Positions 1-11,950 are shown, numbered from the stretch's first letter. The stretch: DNA of 64,000 nucleotides from Klebsiella sp. BIGb0138 (GCF_004342285.1 NZ_SMCV01000008.1:62001-126000), one strand, 5' to 3'. Numbers and translations: made by a program. Notes: generated by a model not told the origin, from the letters alone.

Positions 1-58
1 TACTGGCGATTATCTCGCAGACCATGCAACAACAGTCGTACTGTTATCTCAGGAAAGA

Positions 59-135
59 TGGTGCATCCGGGAGGATTCGAACCTCCGACCGCTCGGTTCG
101 TAGCCGAGTACTCTATCCAGCTGAGCTACGGATGC
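59..135 (-). tRNA. tRNA-Arg (ACG)
   Basis: The minus strand reads as a complete 77-nt tRNA starting GCATCCG and ending with an encoded CCA. The anticodon loop reads CTACGAA, giving anticodon ACG, and the acceptor, D, anticodon and T arms all close. It decodes CGU/CGC/CGA arginine codons after A34-to-I editing. It is identical in the visible part to the copy at 333-409 and belongs to the array transcribed leftwards from the promoter near 580. Confidence 0.97.
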
Positions 136-199
136 ATCAGGGAGAACTTGCTTTACTACGCGTCAGTGCCACAACTAACACTTGCCACACTGAGTAAGA

Positions 200-217
200 T
201 GGTGCATCCGGGAGGAT
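200..217 (-). pseudogene. tRNA-Arg remnant (3' end only)
   Basis: The last 18 nt of the tRNA-Arg gene (CCA end, 3' acceptor strand and the start of the T arm) are reproduced exactly, preceded by the same kind of spacer as the intact copies. The sequence then diverges completely for about 115 nt until the next intact tRNA. No anticodon or 5' half is present, so it cannot yield a tRNA. Enterobacteria usually hold several tandem tRNA-Arg copies here, so this is probably the scar of a lost copy. A recombination or att-type remnant is an alternative. Confidence 0.8.
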
Positions 218-332
218 GACTCGGCTTTCGCCTCGCCCTGTGGGCCGTTGCTTATGCAACGTTATCCTTCCTGGTGCCGGCGGTTATTACCGCTACCCCA
301 CCACCTCTTCATTGCTGAAGAAATGGAAAATA

Positions 333-409
333 TGGTGCATCCGGGAGGATTCGAACCTCCGACCGCTCGGTTCGTAGCCGAGTACTCTATCCAGCTGAGC
401 TACGGATGC
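333..409 (-). tRNA. argV: tRNA-Arg (ACG)
   Basis: Complete 77-nt tRNA with anticodon ACG and encoded CCA, same sequence as the copy at 59-135. It lies 4 nt downstream of tRNA-Ser in the same transcription unit, the position of argV in E. coli. Confidence 0.97.
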
Positions 410-413
410 AAAA

Positions 414-506
414 TGGCGGTGAGGCGGGGATTCGAACCCCGGATGCAGCTTTTGACCGCATACTCCCTTAGCAGGGGAGCGCCTTCAGCCTCTCGGCCAC
501 CTCACC
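414..506 (-). tRNA. serV: tRNA-Ser (GCT)
   Basis: A 93-nt class II tRNA with a long variable arm and encoded CCA. The anticodon loop reads CTGCTAA, giving anticodon GCT for AGC/AGU serine codons. It is the first gene of the array, equivalent to E. coli serV upstream of the tRNA-Arg copies. Confidence 0.97.
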
Positions 507-568
507 ACACGCCTCTTACGAGTGCTTCGAAGAACTTGTTTCCGCTCTTCGTCGCTGCGATGGCGCAC

Positions 569-596
569 ATATTACTTTCTGGTACTTATAAGTCAA
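569..596 (-). promoter_or_regulatory. promoter of the serV-arg tRNA operon
   Basis: On the minus strand a -35 TTGACT (591-596) and a -10 TAATAT (569-574) are separated by 16 nt. They are followed by a GC-rich discriminator (GTGCGCC), typical of stringently controlled stable-RNA promoters. It stands about 60 bp upstream of tRNA-Ser. The rest of the 507-830 gap holds AT-rich upstream sequence and the hairpin after csrA; no gene is seen in it. Confidence 0.7.
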
Positions 597-799
597 ACAA
601 TTTTTCGAGACCTTTTTCCGTTTGCACACTTACCGCGCAATTAGCCTGCAAAAACGGCAAAAAGAGTGTTTTATCAACAGGAATTCAGCGGGTTCCGCCC
701 GCGAAAGCCAAAAGATAAATGTCGCGGAGGGTAGGCAATAAACAAAAAAATAGAGGCTGCAGGAGAAGAAAAGTGAGAAAAACCGCTGGCTGTTGGGAT

Positions 800-823
800 G
801 CGCCTCACGGAATCGCGAGGCGC
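800..823 (-). terminator. hairpin downstream of csrA
   Basis: A 7-bp GC-rich stem (GCGCCTC/GAGGCGC) lies just after the csrA stop codon. The uridine-rich stretch comes some 15 nt after the hairpin, so it is a probable but not textbook intrinsic terminator. Confidence 0.5.
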
Positions 824-830
824 GAAAACC

Positions 831-1016
831 TTAGTAACTGGACTGCTGGGATTTTTCAGCCTGGATACGCTGGTAGATCTCTTCACGATGCACGGAGACT
901 TCTTTAGGGGCATTAACGCCAATACGAACCTGGTTACCCTTAACCCCTAAAACTGTCACAGTGACCTCATCTCCAATCATGAGGGTCTCACCAACTCGAC
1001 GAGTCAGAATCAGCAT
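831..1016 (-). CDS. csrA: carbon storage regulator CsrA
   Basis: A 61-residue protein matching enterobacterial CsrA end to end (starts [16 protein letters not shown]). The homodimeric RNA-binding protein recognises GGA motifs in mRNA leaders, repressing glycogen synthesis and gluconeogenesis and activating glycolysis and motility; it is titrated by CsrB/CsrC RNAs. The RNA-binding strand (LILTRRVGE) and the C-terminal region with [10 protein letters not shown] are intact. An AAGGAG ribosome-binding site stands just upstream. It sits between alaS and serV as in E. coli; the 238-bp gap to alaS would hold its promoters. Confidence 0.97.
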
Positions 1017-1254
1017 TCTTTGCTCCTTGAAAGATTAAAAGAGTCGGGTCTCTCGTATCCCGGCATTATCCATCATATAACGCCAAAAAGTAAGCGATGA
1101 CAAACACCTTACGGTGTAAGCAGTCACGGCATCACATTCTGTTAAACCTAAGTTTAGCCGATATACACAACTTCAACCCGACTTTATCGTTATCAGTGCT
1201 TCTCTCGCACGATACCGTAATCCGGGGATCACGGCATCTATGCATTTATAGTTA

Positions 1255-3882
1255 TTACAGTTTTGCGCTGACCCAGCCTTTCACACTGGCTAACGCTGAA
1301 GGGAGTGCAGACGCATCGGTACCACCGGCCTGAGCCATATCCGGACGACCGCCTCCTTTGCCACCCACCTGCTGGGCGACCATTCCAACCAGCTCCCCCG
1401 CCTTCACGCGATCTGTCACATCCTTAGACACACCGGCAATCAGAGAAACCTTACCATCCGCTACCGTGGCTAACACGACAACCGTTGAACCCAGCTGGTT
1501 CTTCAGGTCATCAACCATGGTACGCAGCATTTTCGGCTCAACGCCGGTCAGCTCGCTGACCAGCAGCTTAACGCCATTAATCTCTTCCGCTTTGCTGGAG
1601 AGATTTGCGCTCTCCTGCGCCGCAGCCTGCTCTTTCAGCTGCTGCAGTTCTTTTTCCAGCAGACGCGTACGCTCCAGCGCGGCACGCACTTTATCGCCGA
1701 GGTTGTGGCTGTCGCCCTTCAGCAAGTGGGCGATGTCACCCAGCACATCGCTTTGCGCATGCAGGTTAGCGATCGCAACTTCACCGGTCACGGCTTCAAT
1801 ACGACGCACGCCCGCAGCGGTCCCGGATTCAGACGTAATGCGGAACAGGCCGATATCGCCGGTACGCGAGGCATGCGTACCGCCACACAGCTCGGTGGAG
1901 AAATCACCCATGCTCAGCACGCGAACGCGATCGTCATACTTCTCGCCGAACAACGCCATCGCGCCGGACTCCCGCGCCGCATCGATATCCATAATGTTGG
2001 TTTCAACCGGCAGGTTGCGACGGATCTGCGCATTGACCAGATCTTCCACCGCCCGAATCTCTTCCGGCTTCATGGCTTCGAAGTGAGAAAAATCAAAGCG
2101 CAGCGCTTTGTCATTCACCAGCGAGCCTTTCTGCGCCACGTGCGTACCCAGAACCTGGCGCAGCGCGGCATGCATCAGGTGAGTCGCAGAGTGGTTCAGG
2201 CGAATACGCTGGCGACGAGCCCGATCGACATCAGCCTGTACCGCGTCGCCCACTTTCAGCGCGCCGCTGGTCAGTTTACCAATATGGCCGATGGCCTGAC
2301 CGTATTTCTGCGCATCGTTGACCACGAAGGAGAAGCCGGCGCCTTTCAGTTCGCCTTTATCGCCCACCTGACCGCCGGATTCCGCATAGAACGGCGTCTG
2401 GTCCAGAATCACCACCGCGTCCTGGCCGGCTGCGACGGTATCAACCGCTTTACCATCGATGAACAGCGCGGTCACTTTCGCATTCAGTTCCAGGTGGTCA
2501 TAGCCTTTAAACTCGGATGCGCCGTCAACGCGAATCATCGCGTTGTAGTCGGCGCCGAAACCGCTGGACTCGCGCGCGCGGCGACGCTGCTCTTCCATCG
2601 CCGCTTCAAAGCCCGCTTCGTCGACTTTAATGTTGCGTTCGCGGCAGACGTCAGCGGTCAGGTCAACCGGGAAACCGTAGGTATCGTACAGACGGAAAGC
2701 GGTTTCGCCATCCAGGGTGTCGCCTTGCAGTTTTGCCAGCTCTTCATCCAGCAGCGCCAGACCACGCTCCAGGGTACGGGCAAACTGTTCTTCTTCCGTT
2801 TTCAGCACCTGCTCAACCTGGGCCTGCTGCTGCTTCAGCTCTTCGCCCGCGGAGCCCATCACCTCAATCAGCGGGGCAACCAGTTTCCAGAAGAAGGTCT
2901 CTTTCGCGCCCAGCATGTTGCCATGACGCACGGCACGACGAATGATGCGGCGCAGCACGTAGCCACGGTTTTCATTCGACGGGATCACGCCATCGGCAAT
3001 CAGGAACGCGCAGGAACGAATATGGTCAGCGATAACGCGCAGCGACTTGTTGGTCAGATCGGTGGCGCCGGTGACTTTCGCCACGTTCGCGATCAGGTTG
3101 CGGAACAGGTCGATGTCATAGTTGGAGTTCACGTGCTGCAGAACGGCAGCGATACGCTCCAGACCCATACCAGTGTCGACGGACGGCTTCGGCAGCGGCT
3201 CCATGGTACCGTCAGCCTGACGGTTAAACTGCATGAAAACGATGTTCCAGATTTCGATGTAGCGATCGCCATCTTCTTCCGGGCTCCCCGGAGGACCGCC
3301 CCAGATGTGGTCGCCGTGGTCGAAGAAGATTTCGGTGCACGGGCCGCACGGGCCGGTATCGCCCATCTGCCAGAAGTTGTCAGAAGCGAATGCCGCGCCT
3401 TTATTGTCGCCAATGCGAATAATACGTTCCCGCGGAACGCCGACTTCATTAGCCCAGATATCAAAGGCTTCGTCATCGGTTTCGTAGACGGTTACCCACA
3501 GTTTATCTTTCGGCAGCGCAAACCAGTTTTCACCGGTCAGCAGTTCCCATGCGTACTTGATGGCATCCTGCTTGAAGTAATCGCCGAAGCTGAAGTTACC
3601 CAGCATTTCAAAGAAGGTATGGTGACGCGCGGTGTAACCGACGTTTTCCAGATCGTTGTGTTTACCGCCCGCACGCACGCAACGCTGCGCGGTCGTCGCG
3701 CGAGAATAATGACGTTTGTCGAGACCCAGGAAAACATCCTTGAACTGGTTCATCCCGGCGTTGGTAAACAGCAGGGTCGGGTCGTTGTGCGGCACCAGGG
3801 AGCTGCTTGCAACTACCTGATGTCCCTTGCTATGGAAAAAATCGAGAAACGCCTGACGGATCTCAGCGGTGCTCTTGCTCAT
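1255..3882 (-). CDS. alaS: alanyl-tRNA synthetase
   Basis: An 875-residue class II synthetase that charges tRNA-Ala in the cytosol, the usual length in enterobacteria. The order is catalytic core (about residues 1-450), editing domain with the zinc-binding HSATH (about 565) and CGGTH (about 667) motifs that hydrolyses Ser- and Gly-tRNA-Ala, and a C-terminal C-Ala domain. The start [10 protein letters not shown] matches the family. In E. coli AlaRS represses its own promoter; the 132-bp upstream gap has room for this but no operator was identified. Confidence 0.98.
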   Translation of the reverse strand: MSKSTAEIRQAFLDFFHSKGHQVVASSSLVPHNDPTLLFTNAGMNQFKDVFLGLDKRHYSRATTAQRCVRAGGKHNDLENVGYTARHHTFFEMLGNFSFGDYFKQDAIKYAWELLTGENWFALPKDKLWVTVYETDDEAFDIWANEVGVPRERIIRIGDNKGAAFASDNFWQMGDTGPCGPCTEIFFDHGDHIWGGPPGSPEEDGDRYIEIWNIVFMQFNRQADGTMEPLPKPSVDTGMGLERIAAVLQHVNSNYDIDLFRNLIANVAKVTGATDLTNKSLRVIADHIRSCAFLIADGVIPSNENRGYVLRRIIRRAVRHGNMLGAKETFFWKLVAPLIEVMGSAGEELKQQQAQVEQVLKTEEEQFARTLERGLALLDEELAKLQGDTLDGETAFRLYDTYGFPVDLTADVCRERNIKVDEAGFEAAMEEQRRRARESSGFGADYNAMIRVDGASEFKGYDHLELNAKVTALFIDGKAVDTVAAGQDAVVILDQTPFYAESGGQVGDKGELKGAGFSFVVNDAQKYGQAIGHIGKLTSGALKVGDAVQADVDRARRQRIRLNHSATHLMHAALRQVLGTHVAQKGSLVNDKALRFDFSHFEAMKPEEIRAVEDLVNAQIRRNLPVETNIMDIDAARESGAMALFGEKYDDRVRVLSMGDFSTELCGGTHASRTGDIGLFRITSESGTAAGVRRIEAVTGEVAIANLHAQSDVLGDIAHLLKGDSHNLGDKVRAALERTRLLEKELQQLKEQAAAQESANLSSKAEEINGVKLLVSELTGVEPKMLRTMVDDLKNQLGSTVVVLATVADGKVSLIAGVSKDVTDRVKAGELVGMVAQQVGGKGGGRPDMAQAGGTDASALPSALASVKGWVSAKL

Positions 3883-4014
3883 AATTATCCTGAAATCAAG
3901 CTAACGAAATGTCGCAGGAAGCGACTGCCCGGTTTTGCAACCGGCAGGCTACCTCACGGAAATAAGTGGGGATAAGATAAGTTTTCTTTACGGGGAAGTA
4001 AAATACCCGATGGG

Positions 4015-4515
4015 TCAATCTGCAAAATTTCGCCAGATTTCCTGAATATCTTCCATCAAATAGCCGCGGTACAGTAAAAAGCGCTGGATTTTAACTTTTT
4101 CGGCAAATGCCGTTGGTAGCGGTTCGCCAAACTTGCGCTGCGCCTGCGCTTTCGCCAGCGCCGCCCAGTCGATGTCGCACTCGCGCATGGCGCTTTCGCT
4201 GACGTCACGTGGAATACCTTTCTGGTTAAGCTCCTGACGAATGCGCGCCGGGCCATAGCCTTTGCGGCTGCGGCTGGCGATGAACTGACGGACGAAACGG
4301 CCGTCATCGAGGTAGCGGTTTTCGCGGCACCAGGCGATGACGGTATCCACCTCTTCCGGCGTCACGTCCAGCGTTTCAGGGCCATTTTTCCCCAGTACCG
4401 GGGCGGCAAGCTTACGCCGCAGCTCCTGTTCACTATGGTCGCGCATGGCCAGAATACGAATCGCGCGGTCCAGCAGGCGGGCGTAGCCGGAACGGCGGGA
4501 TGAAGGTTCAGTCAC
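4015..4515 (-). CDS. recX: recombination regulator RecX
   Basis: RecX binds RecA filaments and limits their extension, damping RecA ATPase and strand exchange. The 166-residue product starting at GTG (4515) has exactly the E. coli length; a GAGG ribosome-binding site lies just upstream. A longer in-frame reading would begin inside the recA terminator and is unlikely. Conserved stretches include [12 protein letters not shown], the [12 protein letters not shown] core and the ending EIWRNFAD. It is downstream of recA and expressed by partial read-through of the recA terminator in related bacteria. Confidence 0.95.
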   Translation of the reverse strand: MTEPSSRRSGYARLLDRAIRILAMRDHSEQELRRKLAAPVLGKNGPETLDVTPEEVDTVIAWCRENRYLDDGRFVRQFIASRSRKGYGPARIRQELNQKGIPRDVSESAMRECDIDWAALAKAQAQRKFGEPLPTAFAEKVKIQRFLLYRGYLMEDIQEIWRNFAD

Positions 4516-4540
4516 AGGCACCTCGGCAATCCAAAAGCAA

Positions 4541-4562
4541 AAGGGCTGCATCCGCAGCCCTT
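4541..4562 (-). terminator. recA terminator (read-through into recX)
   Basis: Minus-strand hairpin with a 9-bp stem (AAGGGCTGC/GCAGCCCTT) and 4-nt loop followed by TTTGCTTTT. It sits between the recA stop and the recX start, as in E. coli where a fraction of transcripts continue into recX. Confidence 0.9.
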
Positions 4563-4583
4563 AGTCGTCTTTTCCGAAGATTA

Positions 4584-5728
<1,145 letters not shown>

Positions 5729-5732
<4 letters not shown>

Positions 5733-6226
5733 GTGTTTTGTAGAAATTGTTGCCAGAGGAGTTTCAAGGCATACGCCGCGGCCTGGCGGCGCACCGCTTC
5801 CCGGTCACCGGCGAAACATTCACATCGGGTGACGCCCTGCCCGTTCGCGCAGGCGACGGCAAACCACACGATTCCGACAGGCTTTTCCGCGCTGCCGCCG
5901 TCCGGGCCGGCGACGCCGCTCACCGAGATAGCATAGGTGGCGCGCGCGGCGCGCAGCGCGCCTACCGCCATCTCGACCACCACCGGCTCGCTCACCGCGC
6001 CGTGCTCGAGCAGCGTCACTTCGCTGACGCCGATCATCTGCGATTTAGCTTCGTTGCTGTAGGTCACGAACCCGCGTTCAAACCATGCTGAGCTGCCGGC
6101 AATATCGGTGAGCGCTTTCGCAATCCAGCCGCCGGTACAGGACTCCGCCGTCGTCACCGTCGCGGCGCGGGCTTTCAGCGCCAGCCCAACCTGTTCGCTC
6201 AGTTGCATTAATTCCGAATCTGTCAT
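5729..6226 (-). CDS. pncC: nicotinamide-nucleotide amidohydrolase PncC (CinA family)
   Basis: A 165-residue stand-alone CinA C-terminal domain protein that deamidates NMN to nicotinate mononucleotide in NAD recycling. The conserved TAESCTGG motif is at residues 26-33 and SGVAGPDGG further on marks the second conserved loop. Start MTDSELMQLS at 6226 gives the E. coli length; the 18 additional upstream codons are unsupported. It precedes recA, as in E. coli (formerly ygaD). Confidence 0.93.
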
Positions 6227-6365
6227 TATCGCCCCGTTTAAGCCAGATAAAGAGGCCATCAAAGATAGCACTTTCAGCACAGATATGGGGATGAGGTGAT
6301 GAATTTACGAGGAGGCTTGCGAAAATGGGCGGCCCCGACACACGCGGGACCGCAAAAAGAGCCTG

Positions 6366-7247
6366 TTACTTCATGCTGGCCGCGATCAGTTCTACGTTGT
6401 GGCGCATCATTTTCACATAGCTATCCGCCACGCCGCCGGGTTTCGACAGCGCTTCCGGGTACAGCTCGCCGCCCGGCTGCGCCCCTGTCGCGTTCGCAAT
6501 CTGTTTCACCAGCCGCGGGTCGAGCTGGTTCTCCATAAACCAGGTCCGCACGCCATCGGCCTTGATTTGTTTAATCAACGCCGCGACCTGCGCCGCGCTG
6601 GCTTCGCTTTCCGATGACAATCCCTGCGGCGCAAGGAAGGTCACGCCATAGGCCCGACCAAAGTAACCAAAGGCATCATGGCTGGTCAGAACCTTGCGTT
6701 TAGCCACCGGAATCGCGGTAAACTGGCTCTTCGCCCAGCCGTCGATCTCCTTCAGCTGGCTGATATAACGCTGTCCGGACGCTTCCAGCGCGGCTTGATC
6801 CTGCGGGTCGGCTTTCACCAGTCCGTTGAGGATATTCTGCGCGTAGAGCGCGCCGTTCGCGGCGCTGTTCCAGGCATGCGGATCGGTGACCGTTTTACCA
6901 TCTTCATCCAGAGTGTGCGTTTTCACTCCGCTTGAGGCCACCACCAGCTCGCCTTTAAAGCCCGAAGCTTTAATTAATCTATCGACCCATCCTTCCAGAC
7001 CGAGGCCGTTGACCACCACCACATCCGCCTTGCTGAGCAGCGCGCTGTCCTGCGGCGAAGGTTCAAAGGTATGCGGATCGCCGTCCGGGCCGACCAGCGT
7101 ACTCACCTGCACATGCTCGCCGCCCACCTGCTGCACCATATCGCCAAGCACTGAAAAGCTACTGACCACGTTGAGCGTTTTCGCCATCGCCCCCTGCGTT
7201 GCCAGCCCTAATGCCAGCGCCAGGATGACTGCGGTACGTTTCATCAT
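6366..7247 (-). CDS. zinc-type ABC transporter substrate-binding protein
   Basis: A 293-residue periplasmic metal-binding protein of the ZnuA/PsaA (cluster A-I) family. A signal peptide ends near AMA-KTLNV (about residue 22). Likely metal ligands are His59 (GDPHTFEP), His125 (DPHAW) and His191 (SHDAFGYF). The His-rich loop usual in ZnuA is absent; the corresponding stretch is short and acidic. It is the last gene of a four-gene operon with its permease 6 nt upstream, and the operon has a Zur-like box, so zinc is the favoured substrate although manganese cannot be excluded. E. coli K-12 has nothing here between pncC and mltB. Confidence 0.85.
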   Translation of the reverse strand: MMKRTAVILALALGLATQGAMAKTLNVVSSFSVLGDMVQQVGGEHVQVSTLVGPDGDPHTFEPSPQDSALLSKADVVVVNGLGLEGWVDRLIKASGFKGELVVASSGVKTHTLDEDGKTVTDPHAWNSAANGALYAQNILNGLVKADPQDQAALEASGQRYISQLKEIDGWAKSQFTAIPVAKRKVLTSHDAFGYFGRAYGVTFLAPQGLSSESEASAAQVAALIKQIKADGVRTWFMENQLDPRLVKQIANATGAQPGGELYPEALSKPGGVADSYVKMMRHNVELIAASMK

Positions 7248-7253
7248 ATTTCC

Positions 7254-8117
7254 TTACCCCATTAATTTGCGCCAGCTGACGACCAGTCGGCTGCGCGTGC
7301 CAAAAAACACCGAAATAAAAAAGATCCCGCTGGCGGTCAGCACAATCGATGGCCCGGCGGGTAAATTCGCCGTCCACGACAGGCTCAACCCCATCCAGGC
7401 GCAGAAGCCGCCAATCAGCGCCGCCAGCAGCAGGGTGCCCGGCAGCGTACGCGCCCAGCAGCACGCGGCGACCGCCGGCAGCATCATCACCCCCACCGCC
7501 ATCAGCGTCCCCAGCACCTGGAACCCCGCCACCAGGTTCAGTACCAGCAGCGCCAGGAACAGACCGTGCAATAGCGCCGGCAATCGGGGACTGTTCACCT
7601 GTAGCCAGGCGCTATCAAAGGCTTCACTCACCAGCCCCCGATAAAGCAGCGCAATGCAGATTAACGTCAGGCTGGCGACCCCGGAGACAAACAGCGCGGC
7701 GTCGTTATCGACCGCCAGAATCGAACCGAACAGCAAATGCAGCAGATCAACGCTGGAGCCGCGCAGCGAAACCAGGGTCACCCCCAGCGCCAGCGATCCC
7801 AGATAGAACCCGGCAAAGCTGGCATCCTCTTTCAGCGGCGTGCGCCGACTGACCCAGCCCGCCACCAGCGCCACCACAATGCCGGCGATAAAGCCGCCGA
7901 TAGTCATCGCCAGCAGCGACATCCCGCTGACCAGGTAACCCACCGCCACGCCGGGTAAAATCGCGTGCGACAGCGCATCGCCCATCAGGCTCATCCGGCG
8001 CAGCAGTAAGAAGACCCCCAGCATGGTGGTGCTCAGGGAGAGCGCCAGGCACACCAGCAACGCCCGGCGCATAAAGCCGAACTCGATAAAAGGCTGAAAA
8101 AAGGTATGCCAGATCAT
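7254..8117 (-). CDS. zinc-type ABC transporter permease (ABC-3 family)
   Basis: A 287-residue inner-membrane protein with eight or so hydrophobic segments, of the ZnuB/SitC-type ABC-3 family. The conserved stretch LMGDALSHAILPGVAVGY occurs near residues 44-61. It overlaps the ATPase gene by 4 nt (ATGA) and is followed after 6 nt by the binding protein gene, so translation is probably coupled. It forms the membrane channel of the importer. Confidence 0.88.
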   Translation of the reverse strand: MIWHTFFQPFIEFGFMRRALLVCLALSLSTTMLGVFLLLRRMSLMGDALSHAILPGVAVGYLVSGMSLLAMTIGGFIAGIVVALVAGWVSRRTPLKEDASFAGFYLGSLALGVTLVSLRGSSVDLLHLLFGSILAVDNDAALFVSGVASLTLICIALLYRGLVSEAFDSAWLQVNSPRLPALLHGLFLALLVLNLVAGFQVLGTLMAVGVMMLPAVAACCWARTLPGTLLLAALIGGFCAWMGLSLSWTANLPAGPSIVLTASGIFFISVFFGTRSRLVVSWRKLMG

Positions 8118-8791
8118 GCCAGCCTCGCAGAGCCGAAGGCGGGAAGGACCTCATCGGTATCGCCCCAGCGGGCGCGCTGCGGTTCCAGCAGCAGCGTTTC
8201 CGGGAAATGCTCCGCGACACGGTGGTTATCATGCAGCACCGCCAGCACCGTCTGCCCCTGCTGGTGCATCTCGAGGATCAGCGTCATCAGCTCACGGCTG
8301 GTTGATTCATCAATCCCGGTAAAAGGCTCATCAAGCATCACCAGCGGCGCCTGCTGCACCATCACCCTGGCAAACAGCATGCGCTGGAACTGGCCACCGG
8401 AAAGCGCTTCGATCGGCGTTGTCGCCATGGATGCCAGCCCCACCCGCTCCAGCGCCGCGCCGATGCGCCGGCGGAAGTCTTTGCCTATTCCGCGTAGCAA
8501 CGAGACGTGCGGCCAGGCGCCCTGGCTCACCACATCCCGTACCGTCAGAGGAAACTGCGATTCCAGAGCGTGGCGCTGCGCCAGCCAGCCAATGACCGGG
8601 CGCGACCGCGTCCAGCGCAGCCTGCCGCTCACCGGAGGAATAAAACCGGCCAGCGTTTTCAGTAGCGTCGATTTACCGCAGCCGTTCAGCCCGACAATAG
8701 CCGTCAAGCTACCCGCAGCTATCACCCCATTCAGCGCCGGCGTAATCGCCAGCTCTTCGTAACCCGCAACCAGATGATCCAGTTCAATCAT
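8114..8791 (-). CDS. zinc-type ABC transporter ATP-binding protein
   Basis: A 225-residue ABC ATPase with Walker A GLNGCGKST (34-42), signature LSGGQ (130-134) and Walker B LVMLDEP (150-156). The start MIELDHLVAGYEEL is chosen because its ATG overlaps the stop codon of the upstream small gene (ATGA) and because family members begin there. A longer reading from 8824 would overlap that small gene in another frame. It energises the importer whose permease and binding protein follow. Confidence 0.88.
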   Translation of the reverse strand: MIELDHLVAGYEELAITPALNGVIAAGSLTAIVGLNGCGKSTLLKTLAGFIPPVSGRLRWTRSRPVIGWLAQRHALESQFPLTVRDVVSQGAWPHVSLLRGIGKDFRRRIGAALERVGLASMATTPIEALSGGQFQRMLFARVMVQQAPLVMLDEPFTGIDESTSRELMTLILEMHQQGQTVLAVLHDNHRVAEHFPETLLLEPQRARWGDTDEVLPAFGSARLA

Positions 8792-8877
8792 GGCAGGGCT
8801 ACCGCCCACCAGCTTGCCAGCCACAGCACCGCCAGTAACGCGCAGGCGATACCCACACGTACCGCCGCGGAAGTCAT
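8788..8877 (-). CDS. 29-residue hydrophobic small protein, first gene of the zinc operon
   Basis: An open frame of 29 codons starting MTSAAVRVGIACALL, with one predicted membrane span of about 20 residues including four tryptophans, ending in ALP. Its stop TGA overlaps the ATG of the ATPase gene, the same coupling seen at the next junction. A GGTGA ribosome-binding candidate lies 11 nt upstream, a long spacing. It is the first frame after the Zur-like operator. The function is unknown: it could be a leader peptide coupling translation, or a small membrane subunit or regulator of the transporter. I recognise no homologue. Confidence 0.55.
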   Translation of the reverse strand: MTSAAVRVGIACALLAVLWLASWWAVALP

Positions 8878-8910
8878 AAAAAGAGAAGTCACCTTTCCTG
8901 CCCCAATAAA

Positions 8911-8929
8911 TACGTTATAACATAACATT
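8911..8929 (-). promoter_or_regulatory. Zur-like operator
   Basis: The minus strand reads AATGTTATGTTATAACGTA, close to the enterobacterial Zur consensus AATGTTATANTATAACATT, with the central TGTTAT and TATAAC arms conserved. It lies 33 bp upstream of the small first gene of the operon, where binding would block transcription, and supports zinc-repressed expression. Confidence 0.7.
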
Positions 8930-8991
8930 ATTAGATCGACAGAAAAATGTAAATCAGCGGCAACGAAAGGAAATGCTGCAAAATGTAACAG

Positions 8992-9015
8992 GCTCCCCTC
9001 ATGGCAGAGGGGAGC
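8992..9015 (-). terminator. mltB terminator
   Basis: A 9-bp stem (GCTCCCCTC/GAGGGGAGC) lies 15 nt after the mltB stop codon, followed on the minus strand by CTGTTACATTTTG. The uridine tract is modest. Confidence 0.6.
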
Positions 9016-9030
9016 GACAAGGCAGGATGA

Positions 9031-10101
9031 CTATCCGCGGGCCTGCGAAACGGCCAGACCCAGCTGCCAGACGGCCATCGCGTAGTGGGTGCTGTGGTTA
9101 TAGCGGGTGATGGTGTAGAAGTTCGGCAGCCCGTACCAGTATTGATAGCCGGTACCGACATCCAGCCGCAGCAGGCTGGCCTGCCGGTGGTTCCCCAGCG
9201 GTTGCGTCGGCGTCAGGCCCGCCGCCGTGAGCTGGGAAATGCTGTATTGCGTTTTGAAGCCATTATCCAGGCCCGGCGCCTGGCCCAGCGCCTGCACCGC
9301 GACCGGATCGCCGCTCACCCAGCCGTGCTGTTTGAAGTAGTTGGCCACGCTCCCGATAGCGTCCACCGGATCCCACAGGTTAATGTGCCCGTCGCCGTTG
9401 AAATCCACCGCATACTGCCGGTATGAAGACGGCATAAACTGGCCGTAACCCATCGCGCCAGCGAAAGAACCTTTCAGATCCAGCGGGTCATCCTGTTCGT
9501 TGCGCGCCATCAGCAGGAAGGTTTCCAGCTCGCTGGAAAAATACTCAGCGCGGCGCGGGTAGTTAAAGGAAAGGGTCGCCAGCGCATCAAGGATGCGGGT
9601 TTTACCCATCACCCGTCCCCAGCGGGTTTCCACGCCAATGATCCCGACGATAATTTCCGGCGGTACGCCGTAAACCTGCCAGGCGCGGTTCAGCGCGTCC
9701 TGATACTGATCCCAGAACACCACGCCGTTCTGCACGTTATCCGGGGTGATGAACTGTTTTTTGTAGCGTAGCCAGGCGCCGTTCGGCCCGGTGGGCGGCA
9801 GCCCGCTCGGCGCCTGGCGATCCATCAGGCGCAGAACATAATCCAGACGTTTGGCCTGGGAGAGGATTTCATGGAGCTGCTGCCTGTCGAAGCCGTGTTT
9901 GCTCACCATCTTATCGATGAACTGCTCCGCCGCCGGGTTATTGGCGAAGTCGCCCCCCATTTGCATCACATTATGCTGCGGCTCGAGCAGAAAACCGCCG
10001 CCTCCTGTCGTCTCCGCTTGCGCGGTGGCTTTAGGTTTACTGCTACAGGCAGCGAGGAGAACACACAAGGGGAATAAAGCCAGATAGCGACGCTTCAGCA
10101 T
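9031..10101 (-). CDS. mltB: membrane-bound lytic murein transglycosylase B
   Basis: A 356-residue outer-membrane lipoprotein that cleaves the glycan strand of peptidoglycan to 1,6-anhydro-muropeptides. The start MLKRRYLALF gives a lipobox LLAAC with the lipidated Cys at residue 19. The catalytic Glu lies in GIIGVETRWG (about residue 157), and the conserved SFAGAMGYGQFMPSS and DPVDAIGSVANYF motifs follow. The additional 69 upstream codons have no family support. In E. coli it lies next to pncC; here the zinc operon intervenes. Confidence 0.96.
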   Translation of the reverse strand: MLKRRYLALFPLCVLLAACSSKPKATAQAETTGGGGFLLEPQHNVMQMGGDFANNPAAEQFIDKMVSKHGFDRQQLHEILSQAKRLDYVLRLMDRQAPSGLPPTGPNGAWLRYKKQFITPDNVQNGVVFWDQYQDALNRAWQVYGVPPEIIVGIIGVETRWGRVMGKTRILDALATLSFNYPRRAEYFSSELETFLLMARNEQDDPLDLKGSFAGAMGYGQFMPSSYRQYAVDFNGDGHINLWDPVDAIGSVANYFKQHGWVSGDPVAVQALGQAPGLDNGFKTQYSISQLTAAGLTPTQPLGNHRQASLLRLDVGTGYQYWYGLPNFYTITRYNHSTHYAMAVWQLGLAVSQARG

Positions 10102-10310
10102 GGGACATCCATTTAACAAATTCGGCAAAGGATAATTATGGTAAAACATGCGCCCGTAAACAAGGAAGCGGCAATCGATTTGCCGACGAAATTGTCCCCT
10201 CGCCCTTCCCTTCTGCGGTTTATCCCTATCGCTACCTTCCCCCTTTGTGGCGGTGAAAATCGGTCCTCTTCGCTCATAATATTTCAAAATAAAATATTTA
10301 TCTTTCATTT

Positions 10311-11937
<1,627 letters not shown>

Positions 11938-11950
11938 GAGGTTCCTGAAG

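Noticed and set aside
248-718. A 156-codon frame running across tRNA genes
   Set aside because: It reads through two tRNA genes and the tRNA promoter; no coding gene is expected there.
1705-3975. A 756-codon plus-strand open frame opposite alaS
   Set aside because: It is the antisense shadow of the GC-rich alaS gene; its composition is His/Gln/Arg-rich and no family is recognised.
3883-4014. Palindromic alaS autoregulatory operator
   Set aside because: A short CCGGTT/AACCGG inverted repeat is present, but nothing links it to the known AlaRS operator strongly enough to annotate.
6281-6365. Terminator after the zinc-binding protein gene
   Set aside because: A CGGTCCC/GGGGCCG stem exists on the minus strand, but it has a wobble pair and only a short T run, too weak to call.
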